Source: Methanothermococcus sp. (GTDB lineage Archaea; AGJL01; Methanococci; Methanococcales; Methanococcaceae). From it: 54,559 nt of DNA. Below the pieces are notes generated by a model that searched no databases, had not been told where the DNA came from, and saw only the letters and a program-made list of their open reading frames with translations. The translations under genes were made by a program, and so were the position numbers. The stretch's first letter is position 1; each line of letters begins with the position of its first letter. This document shows positions 36,335 to 46,928 of this stretch, piece after piece. The stretch covers positions 1 through 54,559 of the forward strand of contig NZ_WAKW01000049.1 of NCBI RefSeq assembly GCF_015523155.1, given 5' to 3'.

Positions 36335-37576
36335 ATGGCATTTAAATCAAGAATATGTTCCATATGCAAGGGAAGGAAATTATTATGTGGTAAATCAAAA
36401 TGTCCCACACTTGAAAAACTTAGGGCATTTAATGATATTAAACAAAAATTCGATAAAAAATTAAATAAAAACGAAATATTTGGAGCTTCACCACCCTCAA
36501 TATTCGTAGGGGAATTCAACTACCCAAATGTAAGAATGGCTCCCCTTGTTCCACCAATAGGTGGAGATACATCATTCTTAGACAGCCCATTGAAATGGGA
36601 AAATAAATCCATAAAGGCAATTATAAAATACCGCTCCATGCTTGTAATGGGTGAAACCAAACATATCAATGTGGATATATGCAAAAATAGCAAACTATCC
36701 AAGATATTGGAGTTAATACAAGAGCTCGCCATGGCAGTAAAACCGGTTGATAGCGAAATTACATTAAAACGCAAACCATCATTTGATATTGTCCCAAGCG
36801 GGTTTGCCCCTCCAATATCTCCAAAAGGTGATTTATTAAAATTTAGCATAGCAGAAAATCCTAAAATACCTTCAAAAAGTGATTATATTGTAAATGATGA
36901 ATTAAAGGCAGTAGATTCGATAATATCTTTATACAATTATGGATTTGATGAATACTACATAGTAAAGCTTCTGTCAGCAGGTCTTTTGGGCATAAATAAA
37001 AAACTGGTTCCTACTCGGTGGAGCATTACAGGAGTTCAGGACACCATTGGGAGATATTTAACAAAAAAGATAATTGATTATCCTCCAATAAATGACTATG
37101 AGGTTTATTACAATGAATTTCTTGGAAATAGATATGCAATATTGTTGATACCTGATTATTATGCATATGAGCTCATGGAAGTTTGGGAAAAGGGAGCTCT
37201 CTTTGGATGCGATAATCCACCAGTTTTGGGAGATTATGAAGATTTAAAAACAAATGGATATGCAAAAGAAACCACTGGTGCATTTTATGCCTCTCGTTTA
37301 AGTGTTCTCGAATATTTAAATGAAAGGAAGAGACAAAGTAAAATTGTTGTATTTAGAGAAATTACCTCAGATTATTATGCACCGGTGGGTGTGTGGCAGG
37401 TAAGGACAGGTATCAAAAAAAGTTTTGATAAAGGAGTCTTTAAATTTAACACATTGGAAGAAGCTCTAAGTAAAATTGATGAGTTATTAAATAATCCTCT
37501 TGAAAGATATAGGTTAAAAAGTAGGATATTAACAAAAGACAGGCAAATGCGTATTGATGAGTTTATATATTTATAA
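36335..37576 (+). CDS. nreA: DNA repair protein NreA
   Basis: This 413-residue protein matches the archaeal NreA family (former DUF650/DUF651). It has an N-terminal zinc finger CSICKGRKLLCGKSKCP (about 7-23), ASPPSIFVGEFNYPNVRMAP (about 50), PIGGDTSFLDSP, PSGFAPPISPKG and VPTRWSITGVQDTIG (about 228). The last ten residues, QMRIDEFIYL, form a PCNA-interaction (PIP) box. NreA acts with PCNA in repair of DNA damage such as mitomycin C lesions, as known in haloarchaea. GTGA lies before the ATG. It is probably cotranscribed with the MBL-fold gene. Three GAGCTC sites lie inside it and two just after it. Confidence 0.93.
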   Translation: MAFKSRICSICKGRKLLCGKSKCPTLEKLRAFNDIKQKFDKKLNKNEIFGASPPSIFVGEFNYPNVRMAPLVPPIGGDTSFLDSPLKWENKSIKAIIKYRSMLVMGETKHINVDICKNSKLSKILELIQELAMAVKPVDSEITLKRKPSFDIVPSGFAPPISPKGDLLKFSIAENPKIPSKSDYIVNDELKAVDSIISLYNYGFDEYYIVKLLSAGLLGINKKLVPTRWSITGVQDTIGRYLTKKIIDYPPINDYEVYYNEFLGNRYAILLIPDYYAYELMEVWEKGALFGCDNPPVLGDYEDLKTNGYAKETTGAFYASRLSVLEYLNERKRQSKIVVFREITSDYYAPVGVWQVRTGIKKSFDKGVFKFNTLEEALSKIDELLNNPLERYRLKSRILTKDRQMRIDEFIYL

Positions 37577-37804
37577 GATTTTAAATTAAATTTTCGTTAT
37601 TTTTAAATGAGCTCACATATAGGAGCTCCTATTTTATATCTATTAAAAATTTTACAAGGGTATAAAAATGTTATAAAAATATAATCCCATTTGGCATCAA
37701 CCACTTTTAGTAGTCCTTTAAATTTTCCATAGGTATTTTATATAAAAGAGCCATAATTTAAATTAGGACTTAAAAATAACGCTAAATAAAACATTAAAGC
37801 ATGA

Positions 37805-37889
37805 CGCGGAGGCCGAGATTTGAACTCGGGTTGGGCAAAGCCCAACGGGATTAGCAGTCCCGCGCCGTACCAGGCTGGGCCACCTCCGC
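37805..37889 (-). tRNA. tRNA-Ser (anticodon GCT)
   Basis: This is a class II tRNA: acceptor GCGGAGG/CCTCCGC with discriminator G, anticodon stem CGGGA/TCCCG with loop CTGCTAA (anticodon GCT), variable arm TTGGGC-TTT-GCCCAA and T arm CCGAG TTCAAAT CTCGG. CCA is not encoded. The 228-bp gap between nreA and this gene has two GAGCTC sites 12 bp apart near the nreA stop and no gene that I can see. Confidence 0.95.
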
Positions 37890-37920
37890 ATATTAACATA
37901 AATCCTAAAAGTGTATTATA

Positions 37921-37930
37921 ATATATATAC
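37921..37930 (-). promoter_or_regulatory. tRNA-Ser TATA box
   Basis: On the minus strand GAAAAGTATATATATT lies about 32-45 nt before the tRNA 5' end. It is nearly the same Box A as that of tRNA-Leu (GAAAAGTATATATATA). No clear TGCAAGT start box was seen. Confidence 0.6.
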
Positions 37931-37986
37931 TTTTCTATTTTTCATATTATTAAATCTCTACTATTAAATCTAAAAATAGAATATAA

Positions 37987-38511
<525 letters not shown>

Positions 38512-38532
38512 TATTTAAAATAATAAAATATT

Positions 38533-39063
38533 TTATTTTCTTTGATTTTTGGTGTATTTGATTATTTCTTTTAATTTTTTGTAGGCAGTTTCAAGGTCGT
38601 TATTATTCACATATACCTTTAATTCCATAAATTGAGTTTCAATATATGGATGATATAAATCGTTTTTAATAAGGTATTCTTTATATTCATACATTAATGA
38701 GGTGAGCTCCTCCTTTTTCATTTCAATTTTTATTTTATTTATTTCATCCTTTACATTAGTAAATATTGTGCTCTTTGGTAAATTTAACATACTTGCTATT
38801 TTGTTTATCGAATACCCTTCTCTATACAATTCCAGTATTTCTTTTTTTATATCTTCATCTATCTTTTTACTCCTGCCCCTTTTGTCGTTTTCCACCTCTA
38901 CAATTATGTGGTTCTTTCTCATAAATTCAATTTTATATGTCATCTTCGGGCTGTTGTATATGCTGTTCGGCAGTTTAACTACGACCATGCCATTTTTTGC
39001 CTTTTCCACAAGTTCATTTATTTCATCCCATCTTAAAAAATGGTGAAATTTTAATTCAATCAT
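38533..39063 (-). CDS. Small helix-turn-helix DNA-binding protein
   Basis: This 176-residue protein has a central helix-turn-helix of the resolvase/Hin C-terminal type: RGRSKKIDEDIKKEILELYR then EGYSINKIASMLNLPKSTIF (about 62-101). The N-terminal 60 residues and the helical C-terminus are not recognised. There is no serine recombinase catalytic domain, so it is a regulator or site-binding factor rather than a recombinase. It is divergent from the tyrosine recombinase gene across a 292-bp gap that holds a strong inverted repeat. An AAGGT site lies before the ATG. Partnership with the recombinase is inferred from position only. Confidence 0.6.
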   Translation of the reverse strand: MIELKFHHFLRWDEINELVEKAKNGMVVVKLPNSIYNSPKMTYKIEFMRKNHIIVEVENDKRGRSKKIDEDIKKEILELYREGYSINKIASMLNLPKSTIFTNVKDEINKIKIEMKKEELTSLMYEYKEYLIKNDLYHPYIETQFMELKVYVNNNDLETAYKKLKEIIKYTKNQRK

Positions 39064-39286
39064 TAAAATTACCTTTGATTATTATTTTTATGTTTATTAT
39101 CCATTGTTTATTTTTACTATTATCACTTTTAACATCTTCTAAAATTTAAACATACGTTTATTATTATAAATAAATTTATAGTTATCATATTATTATATAT
39201 TTAACTATAACTATATTTTTTAATGTTTATATATTAATACAATTTCTAAAAAAATAACTGTTTTGGTTCAGAAATTTTTTACCAAT

Positions 39287-39313
39287 TGTTGCCTTATGTA
39301 TCGTAAGGCAACA
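39287..39313. promoter_or_regulatory. Inverted repeat 10-7-10 upstream of the tyrosine recombinase
   Basis: TGTTGCCTTA and TAAGGCAACA are perfect complements around the 7-nt spacer TGTATCG. The repeat stands out from its AT-rich surroundings. It directly abuts the TATA box (ATTTTATATA, 39313-39322) and lies 42 bp before the recombinase ATG. It could be an operator or a recombinase core site. Confidence 0.75.
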
Positions 39314-39355
39314 TTTTATATATGAGCTCCATAATATACCTATACTGGTGATAAT

Positions 39356-39970
39356 ATGGTGGAATTTAAATTAAATAAAAGAAATGATAGGTCGTGGGAT
39401 AAAGGTCTGGATTTTGATAACACATATCGTCTATTTGAAAGAGACATTGCGAAAATAAGGGAAAAACTAAACAATGGAATAGTTTATAAAAAAGACATTA
39501 AACGCCTTGCTTATTTAACCATTGCCCTATTTCAACTTAGAAACGGATGCAGGATTGGAGAGGCAATTGAGGGCATGATTTTAATATGTAAAAATAACAA
39601 TTTAAATTGGGACAAGCCCATTGAAGTTAGAGTTAAGGTGGAGAAAACAAAAAAAACAGTATCATATAGGGACATGGTTCTTCCATCTATAATTAAAAGG
39701 GAAGATATTGAATTAATAAGGGATGTAGTTTTAAATTTGGAAAATGCCAAAAGACCAAGAATGAGAATATACACTTGGTTAAAAAATCACTATGGAATAA
39801 ATACACATTCTTTAAGGTATGCATTTATTACTAAATATGCAGTAATGAACACATCACCACAGTTAATAGCAAAAATGACTGGTCATGTGAATTTAAACCA
39901 TATTATTACATATACACAAGAGAAGGTGGCAAAACAAATGTTATATGATTTGGAAAAGCATATAAAATAA
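39356..39970 (+). CDS. Short tyrosine recombinase (catalytic domain only)
   Basis: This 204-residue protein has the full tyrosine recombinase set: Arg in LRNGCRIGEA (R66), a beta-hairpin Lys in VEKTKKTVSYRD (97-100), HSLRY (H151, R154), TGHVN (H177) and the nucleophile Tyr in ITYTQ (Y186). It lacks a normal N-terminal core-binding domain, being about 80-100 residues shorter than XerA or phage integrases. GGTGAT precedes the ATG. It could be a chromosome-resolving, regulatory or domesticated integrase; no other phage or integrative-element genes surround it. Confidence 0.82.
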   Translation: MVEFKLNKRNDRSWDKGLDFDNTYRLFERDIAKIREKLNNGIVYKKDIKRLAYLTIALFQLRNGCRIGEAIEGMILICKNNNLNWDKPIEVRVKVEKTKKTVSYRDMVLPSIIKREDIELIRDVVLNLENAKRPRMRIYTWLKNHYGINTHSLRYAFITKYAVMNTSPQLIAKMTGHVNLNHIITYTQEKVAKQMLYDLEKHIK

Positions 39971-39978
39971 ATTAAATA

Positions 39979-41136
39979 TTAAATATAATTCCAAGAACCG
40001 CTTACTAAACCCTTTTGAGATAACTGCCCAAGAGCTCTCAAAGTCTTCCTATCCAACACAGTAGGTTTTTGATTTTCAAAGTATGTGCCCGGTAATGGCA
40101 TAAAGTAATGGGCATGAGCTCTCCCATTCTTTTTTATAATGTAGTGTAGGAGCTCCATGCTATCTTTTCTATGAAACTCATTTTCATTTGGAAATCCAAA
40201 TATGAAATCAACCTTTGGTATTAGATTGTAATCCCTGCATAAATCAACGGCGTTTAACACATCATCCACAGTATGCCCTCGCCTTATGTATCTCAGCATC
40301 TCATCACTACCGCTCTGAGCTCCGAAATGTAAAAACTTATTATCGCAGTATTTCACAATTAATTCAACGGTTTCTTTTGTAATAAATTCTGGTCTGACTT
40401 CTGATGGAAATGTTCCAAAAAATAATTTTCCTTTCCCTTCACTTAATTTTTTTAATAATTTTTCTAATTTTTCAATATTTGGTTTTGTTCCAGTCTTTGA
40501 GCCGTAGCAAAGAGCATTTGGACTTATTACTCGGGTATCTGTGTTCGGATTTGTAAGTTTTAAAATGCTTTCAATGCTTCTATGCCTAACCTTACCGCCG
40601 AATATTTGAGGAGTTTGACAAAATCTGCATTTATATGGGCATCCTCTTGTTATTTCAACTGGTGTTAAAGGCTCGATTTTTTCGAATTTATCTAAATTAT
40701 CAACTGGTTCCCCCATGATGATTTTTTCGTTTAGTTCCTTATGATTTGGTTTATTTTCCTTTATTCCATTTGTCTCTATTCCTTCCCCCAGTTTGTTTAT
40801 CAATTTAGGTAGGGTAATTTCCCCCTCTCCAACAATCACATAATCAAATCCCATTTTTATAGTATCGTTGGGAGCTCCTGTTGGGTGAGCTCCCCCTGCA
40901 ATTAAAATAGGTTTATTTGATTTAGTTAATTTTTTTAGTTTATTTATTTCTTTTATTTCCTGTTCTACATTATCTCGATTAAGGGTCATAAATGAATATA
41001 TTAATATATCTAAATTATTATTTTTAATATTGTTAATTATTTCTTCAAAATTTTTAAATAATTTTCCACCAATCAGTGGATATAATCGTGATATGCTGTA
41101 TTTATTTTTTGAATTTAATCTAAATCCAATATTCAT
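39979..41136 (-). CDS. B12-binding/radical SAM protein (MJ1487-like family)
   Basis: This 385-residue protein has an N-terminal cobalamin-binding-type Rossmann region (LIAGGAHPTGAP at about 77, GFDYVIVGEGE at about 95) and a radical SAM domain with RGCPYKCRFCQTP (about 163-175; CxxxCxxC). SPNALCYGSKTG and LHFGAQSGSDEMLRYIRRGH follow. It matches the methanogen family I recall as B12-binding/radical SAM MJ_1487; the substrate is unknown, with methylation or C-C chemistry likely. GGTGT precedes the ATG. It is convergent with the recombinase gene (8-bp gap) and follows hypE on its own strand. Confidence 0.85.
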   Translation of the reverse strand: MNIGFRLNSKNKYSISRLYPLIGGKLFKNFEEIINNIKNNNLDILIYSFMTLNRDNVEQEIKEINKLKKLTKSNKPILIAGGAHPTGAPNDTIKMGFDYVIVGEGEITLPKLINKLGEGIETNGIKENKPNHKELNEKIIMGEPVDNLDKFEKIEPLTPVEITRGCPYKCRFCQTPQIFGGKVRHRSIESILKLTNPNTDTRVISPNALCYGSKTGTKPNIEKLEKLLKKLSEGKGKLFFGTFPSEVRPEFITKETVELIVKYCDNKFLHFGAQSGSDEMLRYIRRGHTVDDVLNAVDLCRDYNLIPKVDFIFGFPNENEFHRKDSMELLHYIIKKNGRAHAHYFMPLPGTYFENQKPTVLDRKTLRALGQLSQKGLVSGSWNYI

Positions 41137-41220
41137 AAAAACACCATTTTATGCAAAAAATAAAAGAAAAAAGATTTTTATAATATTTTATATTATTATG
41201 TTAAAAAATAAAAATTTAAA

Positions 41221-42225
41221 TTAACAAACTCTCGGAATAGGGTCGCCAATAGGAGTATCTACAATCCTTTTACCAACTATTGTTTCCATGATTACCTTGT
41301 TGTGTTCAGATACAACCTCACCAATTATTTGGGCATTTTTACCCAGCGGGTGAGCTCTTAAAACTTCCAATGCTTTTTCGGCATCTTCTTTTTTAACTGC
41401 CATTACAACCTTGCCTTCATTTGCCACAGTCATGGGGTCAATACCAAGTGCATCAGCTATTGACTGAACTTCGTCGCTAATAGGGATTTTTTCCTCATAA
41501 ATGTTTATCCCCAAACCGCTTTTTTCAGCCATCTCATTTAATGAATCGGCAAGCCCTCCCCTAGTTGGGTCCTTCATAGCATGAACCTCTATACCTGCAT
41601 CGAGAACCTTTTTTATAAGTTTATTCAGCGGTGCAACATCGGATTTTAAATTAGTTTCAAATTCAAACCCTTCTCTTGATAGGAGTATAGCCATACCATG
41701 TTCCCCAATATTTCCAGAGACAATGATTACATCCCCTTCTTTCATTCCTGAGTCTCTAATTGCTTTTCCTTTATCCACAATACCAATTCCAGCGGAGGAT
41801 ATTATTATATCATCAACATTTGACACCTTCGTATCTCCTGTGATTATCGGAGCTCCGGCTTCTTTACAAGTTTCGTTTATTGACTTCATTATTTTATCCA
41901 ATTTTTCTATGTCAAAACCTTCTGGAAGCACTATTGATAAGGACAGTGCAAGGGGTTCTGCACCCATAACTGATAAATCGTTTATTGTTCCGCAGACAGA
42001 GAGTTTTCCTATATCTCCACCTGGAAAGAATATTGGATTAATAGTATGCCCATCTACTGTAAAGACAATCTCTTTATCACCCAGTGGAATTGTGGCACCA
42101 TCGTCTAAATCTTTTAATCCTATTCCGCCATTTACTGAGGTATTTTCTAAATTATTTAATATGGTATTCTTAATTAAATCCTGCATAACTTTTCCGCCAG
42201 CACCATGCATTCTTGTTATTTTCAT
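41221..42225 (-). CDS. hypE: Hydrogenase maturation protein HypE
   Basis: This 334-residue protein has the HypE start MHGAGGKVMQDLI, FTVDGHTINPIFFPGGDIGK, LSVCGTINDLSVMGAEPL, SGNIGEHGMAILLSREG and DPTRGGLADSLNEM. It ends in PRVC, the C-terminal Cys that carries the thiocarboxamide/thiocyanate used to build the CN ligands of Ni-Fe sites. ATP-dependent dehydration is its known step. It serves true hydrogenases elsewhere in the genome, not the cysteine-less large subunit in this window. GGAGATGG precedes the ATG. Confidence 0.96.
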   Translation of the reverse strand: MKITRMHGAGGKVMQDLIKNTILNNLENTSVNGGIGLKDLDDGATIPLGDKEIVFTVDGHTINPIFFPGGDIGKLSVCGTINDLSVMGAEPLALSLSIVLPEGFDIEKLDKIMKSINETCKEAGAPIITGDTKVSNVDDIIISSAGIGIVDKGKAIRDSGMKEGDVIIVSGNIGEHGMAILLSREGFEFETNLKSDVAPLNKLIKKVLDAGIEVHAMKDPTRGGLADSLNEMAEKSGLGINIYEEKIPISDEVQSIADALGIDPMTVANEGKVVMAVKKEDAEKALEVLRAHPLGKNAQIIGEVVSEHNKVIMETIVGKRIVDTPIGDPIPRVC

Positions 42226-42364
42226 AAAAAACCATCTCCTTTTTGAAAATAAATCCTATATAACCTTTATTTAGAAAATAATAATTAAAAAAATAAAATT
42301 AAAATTTATATAACTGTATAATAATGTTTAATTTTATATTTAATAATTTAATAATCTGCTCCTA

Positions 42365-42874
42365 TTATGATTTTTTTGATTTTAATATTTTAGGACCTCT
42401 CATAAGTGCAGTTAATCCAGTTCTTGCCATTTCTTTAATACCCAATGGTTTAACCAAATCAATAAATGCATTAATCTTATCTACATCCCCAGTAATTTCT
42501 ACGGTTAATGATTCAGAGCTTAAATCTACAATTTTTCCCCTAAATATATTTGCATATTGTATTACTTGTGATTTACTGCTTTCAGTTGGTGCATAAACTT
42601 TAATAAGGCATAATTCTCTTTCTACACATTTTTTGTCATCTAAATCACTTACTTTAATGACTTCTACAAGTTTATTAAGCTGTTTTACAACCTGTTCAAG
42701 AACTTTGTCATCCCCCTTAACTACAATAGTCATCCTAGCTATATTTGGGGAGTCTGTGGCACCAACTGTGATGCTTGAAATATTATACCATCTTCTTGTA
42801 AAAAGTCCGGCAATTCTTTGAAGCACCCCGGGATTATTTAAAACTAAAACTGAAATGATGTGAGTATGTTCCAT
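42365..42874 (-). CDS. ilvN: Acetolactate synthase regulatory (small) subunit
   Basis: This 169-residue protein has the ACT domain signature [20 protein letters not shown] and [15 protein letters not shown], the [20 protein letters not shown] segment, and a second C-terminal domain (ELCLIKVYA to [10 protein letters not shown]). It binds valine and stimulates the large subunit in branched-chain amino acid synthesis. The ORF track adds 19 residues (MIILQYPF...); the true start is MEHTHI at 42874, with GGTGG four to five nucleotides upstream. It lies 119 bp downstream of ilvB. Confidence 0.95.
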   Translation of the reverse strand: MEHTHIISVLVLNNPGVLQRIAGLFTRRWYNISSITVGATDSPNIARMTIVVKGDDKVLEQVVKQLNKLVEVIKVSDLDDKKCVERELCLIKVYAPTESSKSQVIQYANIFRGKIVDLSSESLTVEITGDVDKINAFIDLVKPLGIKEMARTGLTALMRGPKILKSKKS

Positions 42875-42993
42875 AAAACCACCATTCTTTCTGTTAATAT
42901 TATGTGGAAAGGGATATTGTAATATTATCATATATAATAAAGAAATAGAAATAAGAATATGAATATATGAATGCGTATAATTTATATAGAGTA

Positions 42994-44823
42994 TTAATTA
43001 GATGTATCTGCTGTTTCAGGCTCTGCCTGTTCATTTAATTTTATATTTTTAGAGGTAGTTTCCTCCTTTTTAGCTAAAAATCTTCTCTTTATTTCATCGA
43101 AGCATATTACCTTTTCATTAGGGTGTTCCCTGACAGGTTCAATAATATTTGTTAATTTACCTCCTGGCGGAACCATGGATAATGCCTCAGCAGGGTCGAT
43201 AATGAAATCAAGCAAATAAGGCTCATCGCTAACTATTGCCTCCCTAAGTGCCTCTTTTATTTCACCAGGTTTTGATATTCTAAGGGCCTTTATGCCAAAG
43301 CTCTCTGCAAGTTTTACAAAGTCAGGCGTGTCTCCAAAATTAACACTGCACTGTCTTTTTCCGTAGTATAAGTTCTGCCACTGATAAACCATTCCAAGGG
43401 TTCTGTTATCAAACAAACATATAACAACAGGTATCTGATAATCTGCAATTGTTCCGAGCTCTTGGCAGTTCATCATGAATCCACCATCACCGCTAACACA
43501 GATTACCTTGGAATCTGGTTTCGCTATTTTAGCACCAATTGCCGCAGGGAATCCAAAGCCCATTGTCCCTAAGCCACCAGATGATAAAAATGACCTTGGA
43601 GCGCATGATTTAAAGTAGTGTGCCATCCACATCTGGTTTTGCCCAACATCTGTGGTTATAATTGAATTTTTATTGAGATTTAAATCGTTTATAACATCCA
43701 TTAGTTCTTTTACTATTCTTTGAGGTTTAATGGGTGTATCATCGTAATCCATCTTAGGAATACTTGATTTTTTTAGGGATGCTACATATTCTATCCATTT
43801 TTTATTTGGTAGAATATCCTTTTTAAGAAAATGAATCAATATATCTTTTAAAACGATTTTTGCATCTCCAACAATTGGGACTTCAACTTTAACATTTTTT
43901 CCAATTTCCGCAGGGTCTATATCAATGTGTATAATTTTTGCATGTGGTGCAAAGCTTTTTATGTCTCCAGTTATCCTATCTGAGAATCTACATCCTATTG
44001 CTATTAAAACATCGCTTTCGGATACGCAGTAATTTGCAGCTTTTGTTCCATGCATGCCAACCATTCCAAGTGCCAATGGATGCTCCTCTGGAAAACTACC
44101 CTTTCCCATTAATGTTGTGCATACTGGAATGTTTGTGAGCTCTGCAAATTTCATGAGTTCAACTGTGGCATTTGCAATATTTACTCCACCACCTGCAATT
44201 ATTACAGGTCTTTTAGCCATTAATATCAAATTAACAGCTTTTTTAATCTGTCTTGGATGACCTATTGTGGTAGGTTTATACCCTACTAAGTTTATTTTAG
44301 AAGGTATTGGATGTTTATCCAAATCCAACTCCATTTCCTGAATATCTTTTGGTAAATCGATATGCACAGGTCCAGGTCTTCCTGTTTTTGCTATTTCAAA
44401 CGCTGCCCTAAATGTTTCAGGGATTTCCTCAGTTTTGCGAATTTGGAAATTATGTTTTACTATTGGCATAAAAAGTCCAAGTGCGTCAATTTCTTGAAAT
44501 GCGTCATTTCCTATTAATTTTGTGGGAACCTGTCCTGTAAGAGCCACAATAGGGGAGGAATCTGCATATGCCGTAGCTACACCAGTTACAAGATTGGTTG
44601 CACCAGGTCCTGAGGTTCCAATACATACTCCAACCTCTCCACTAGCCCTTGCATATCCATCTGCTGCATGAGCTGCTGCCTGTTCATGTCTCGTTAGTAT
44701 GTGTATGAAATCGCTGTCATATAGTGCATCATAAAAAGGTAATAATGCTCCGCCAGGATACCCAAAGAGAATATTAACTTTTTCTGCTTCAAGTGCTTTT
44801 ATCATTGCTTCTGCTCCTTTCAT
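42994..44823 (-). CDS. ilvB: Acetolactate synthase catalytic (large) subunit
   Basis: This 609-residue thiamine-diphosphate enzyme has [18 protein letters not shown] (catalytic Glu, about 45), [37 protein letters not shown] and the ThDP-Mg motif [20 protein letters not shown] to N (about 445-472). It makes acetolactate or acetohydroxybutyrate from pyruvate. The last 25 or so residues ([20 protein letters not shown]) are a polar tail beyond the usual end. GGTGG precedes the ATG. It forms an operon with the small subunit. Confidence 0.96.
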   Translation of the reverse strand: MKGAEAMIKALEAEKVNILFGYPGGALLPFYDALYDSDFIHILTRHEQAAAHAADGYARASGEVGVCIGTSGPGATNLVTGVATAYADSSPIVALTGQVPTKLIGNDAFQEIDALGLFMPIVKHNFQIRKTEEIPETFRAAFEIAKTGRPGPVHIDLPKDIQEMELDLDKHPIPSKINLVGYKPTTIGHPRQIKKAVNLILMAKRPVIIAGGGVNIANATVELMKFAELTNIPVCTTLMGKGSFPEEHPLALGMVGMHGTKAANYCVSESDVLIAIGCRFSDRITGDIKSFAPHAKIIHIDIDPAEIGKNVKVEVPIVGDAKIVLKDILIHFLKKDILPNKKWIEYVASLKKSSIPKMDYDDTPIKPQRIVKELMDVINDLNLNKNSIITTDVGQNQMWMAHYFKSCAPRSFLSSGGLGTMGFGFPAAIGAKIAKPDSKVICVSGDGGFMMNCQELGTIADYQIPVVICLFDNRTLGMVYQWQNLYYGKRQCSVNFGDTPDFVKLAESFGIKALRISKPGEIKEALREAIVSDEPYLLDFIIDPAEALSMVPPGGKLTNIIEPVREHPNEKVICFDEIKRRFLAKKEETTSKNIKLNEQAEPETADTSN

Positions 44824-45020
44824 AAAAAACCACCAAAAAATATTAACAAAATCTTTTAGATTTTGGTTTAATTCGTTTGAAAAGATAATTTTGAGTAGTA
44901 TAATAAATTAAATTAATATTATATAAATTTTTGTCTAATGAAATTTTAATAAAAAATAATAAAAAAGGAAAATTAAAGTTAATCCTTTATTTCGCAATTA
45001 AAAACTCATTTTTATATAAT

Positions 45021-46928
45021 TTATTTTATTCTAATGGCATCTAAATTCATAGGGGCTCTTGTTTCTTTCTTGAATAATTTATATGCTGTGCTTGCCAAAT
45101 CTACACATTTTGAAGCTTCACCATGAACAGTGAGTATTCTTTCAGGCGTAGGTTTGAGTTTTCTTAAATATTTTATAAGCTGTTTTCTGTCGCTATGTCC
45201 TGAGAATCCTTCCAGTGTATAGACGCTTAAATTTACCTTTATAGCTTTTGATTTTCCATTTCTGTTCATTATAGGGATTTCACGCCATCCCCTTTGAATC
45301 TTTCTTCCAAGGGTGCCTTCTGCCTGATAACCTACAAATACTATGGCATTTTTCTCGTCATCTGCAAGGGATTTGAAGTATTCTACACTTGGACCTCCGC
45401 TAAGCATACCTGATGTAGTTAATATTACACAAGGTTCATCACTATCAATTATATTTCTCCTGTTGTTTGTGTTTTTTACCTTTCTAAATACCTCCGATAA
45501 AAATGGATTGTCTCCTTCGTGGAAAATTCTGTTTCTTATGTTTTTTGAAAGATATTCGGGATATGCCGTATGAATTGCAGTAGCCTCCCAAATCATACCA
45601 TCCAAATAAACTGGGGCATTGAATATGCCTTGATTGTACCCTTCCTCCAAAACAAGCATGAGCTCCTGGGCCCTCCCTATACCAAACACTGGAATTATTA
45701 CCTTACCTTTTCTTTTTATGGTCTCTGCAACAACATTCAAAAACTCTTTTTCCGTTTCTGCCCTATCCGGAAGCACATCATCGTATCCACCGTATGTAGA
45801 TTCTATTATGATGGTTTCTAATCGTGGAAACTGGCATACTGCTGGCTCCAACAGTCTGGATGCCTCGAATTTTATATCTCCAGTATATGCAACATTATAT
45901 AATCCATCTCCTATATGGCAGTGAGCTATTGCAGAACCTAATATATGTCCTGCATTGTGCATTGTTAATTTTATGGCAGGTGCAATATCCGTAGTTACTC
46001 CATAATCTATTGGTATGGTGTGTTTCACACATTTTTTAATATCTTTTGATGAATAGGGTATCACCTTACCTTCTTTTTCTGCAATATCTAAATAATCCTT
46101 CTGCAATAGAGTCATCAAATCCCTCGTAGGTCTTGAACAATAAACAGGACCGTCATAGCCATACCTAAAAAGCCCCGGAACAAATCCACAATGGTCTAAA
46201 TGAGCATGAGTAATTACCACTGCGTCGATTTCCTCTATTGAAAATTCTGGGGCATCAAAATGTGGAAATGCCTTATCTCCTTCAACTGCAACATTTATTC
46301 CACAATCTATTAAAATCCTACTTTCAGGGGTTTGAAGATAATTACAGGTTCTTCCAACTTCACGAGCCCCCCCTAAAAAAGACATCCTTATCCAACAATC
46401 TTCTCTTAATTTAACATCTCGATGTATTCTTCGACCTATCTTTCTTAGAATTTCTTTTACATCAGTCCTTTCCCTATAAAGAGTAGCTCTTATTGCCTTA
46501 ATAGTTTCAGATGCTATTGGTGGAGTTCTTACAGGTTTAGGTGCCCATTTTATTGATTTTTTTATTTCTTCCAGTGTGCTACCTTCTTTTCCAATTACCA
46601 ATCCAGGTTTTTTTGATTCTATTATTACCTCGCCTGTATTTGCATCAAATATACAGTTGGTTATTTCAGCATCCTCTGGAACGATTTCTAAAATTTTATT
46701 CTTCGCAATATCCGGTTCCATTAAAACAGATGGGTCAGGTCTTATGGATATCCTTTTTCTGAAGATTCTTGCAAGTTCTTTAACAAAAGAATTGGAAAAT
46801 ATCTCGGGATTCTTTGCATATATTACTACCTCAGGACCTTCAAACTGCACATCTGTAATTGCTGCGTTTCCAGGTGAGTTTTTTATTACATACTGTTTTA
46901 TCTCGTTTAAAATGTCTTCTGCTGACAA
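45021..46928 (-). CDS. fttA: aCPSF1/FttA, KH - MBL - beta-CASP ribonuclease (transcription termination factor)
   Basis: This 635-residue protein has two N-terminal KH-type domains (GLVIGKEGSTLEEIKKSIKW near 130), a metallo-beta-lactamase domain with VITHAHLDHCGFVPGL (about 238-250) and a beta-CASP domain (IPVFGIGRAQELMLVLEEGY, TTSGMLSGGPSVEYF, GFSGHSDRKQL, TVHGEASKC). This is the universal archaeal CPSF73 homologue that cuts U-rich RNA 3' ends and terminates transcription in methanococci. The start is TTG at 46928 with GGAGGGT upstream. No usable ATG is near. Confidence 0.96.
   Translation of the reverse strand: MSAEDILNEIKQYVIKNSPGNAAITDVQFEGPEVVIYAKNPEIFSNSFVKELARIFRKRISIRPDPSVLMEPDIAKNKILEIVPEDAEITNCIFDANTGEVIIESKKPGLVIGKEGSTLEEIKKSIKWAPKPVRTPPIASETIKAIRATLYRERTDVKEILRKIGRRIHRDVKLREDCWIRMSFLGGAREVGRTCNYLQTPESRILIDCGINVAVEGDKAFPHFDAPEFSIEEIDAVVITHAHLDHCGFVPGLFRYGYDGPVYCSRPTRDLMTLLQKDYLDIAEKEGKVIPYSSKDIKKCVKHTIPIDYGVTTDIAPAIKLTMHNAGHILGSAIAHCHIGDGLYNVAYTGDIKFEASRLLEPAVCQFPRLETIIIESTYGGYDDVLPDRAETEKEFLNVVAETIKRKGKVIIPVFGIGRAQELMLVLEEGYNQGIFNAPVYLDGMIWEATAIHTAYPEYLSKNIRNRIFHEGDNPFLSEVFRKVKNTNNRRNIIDSDEPCVILTTSGMLSGGPSVEYFKSLADDEKNAIVFVGYQAEGTLGRKIQRGWREIPIMNRNGKSKAIKVNLSVYTLEGFSGHSDRKQLIKYLRKLKPTPERILTVHGEASKCVDLASTAYKLFKKETRAPMNLDAIRIK

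Noticed and set aside
38533-39063. Serine resolvase/invertase
   Set aside because: Only a Hin-like helix-turn-helix is present; there is no serine recombinase catalytic domain or length for one.
42875-42931. N-terminal 19 residues of the ilvN ORF in the track
   Set aside because: They precede a GGTGG site and the conserved MEHTHI start; homologues do not have them.
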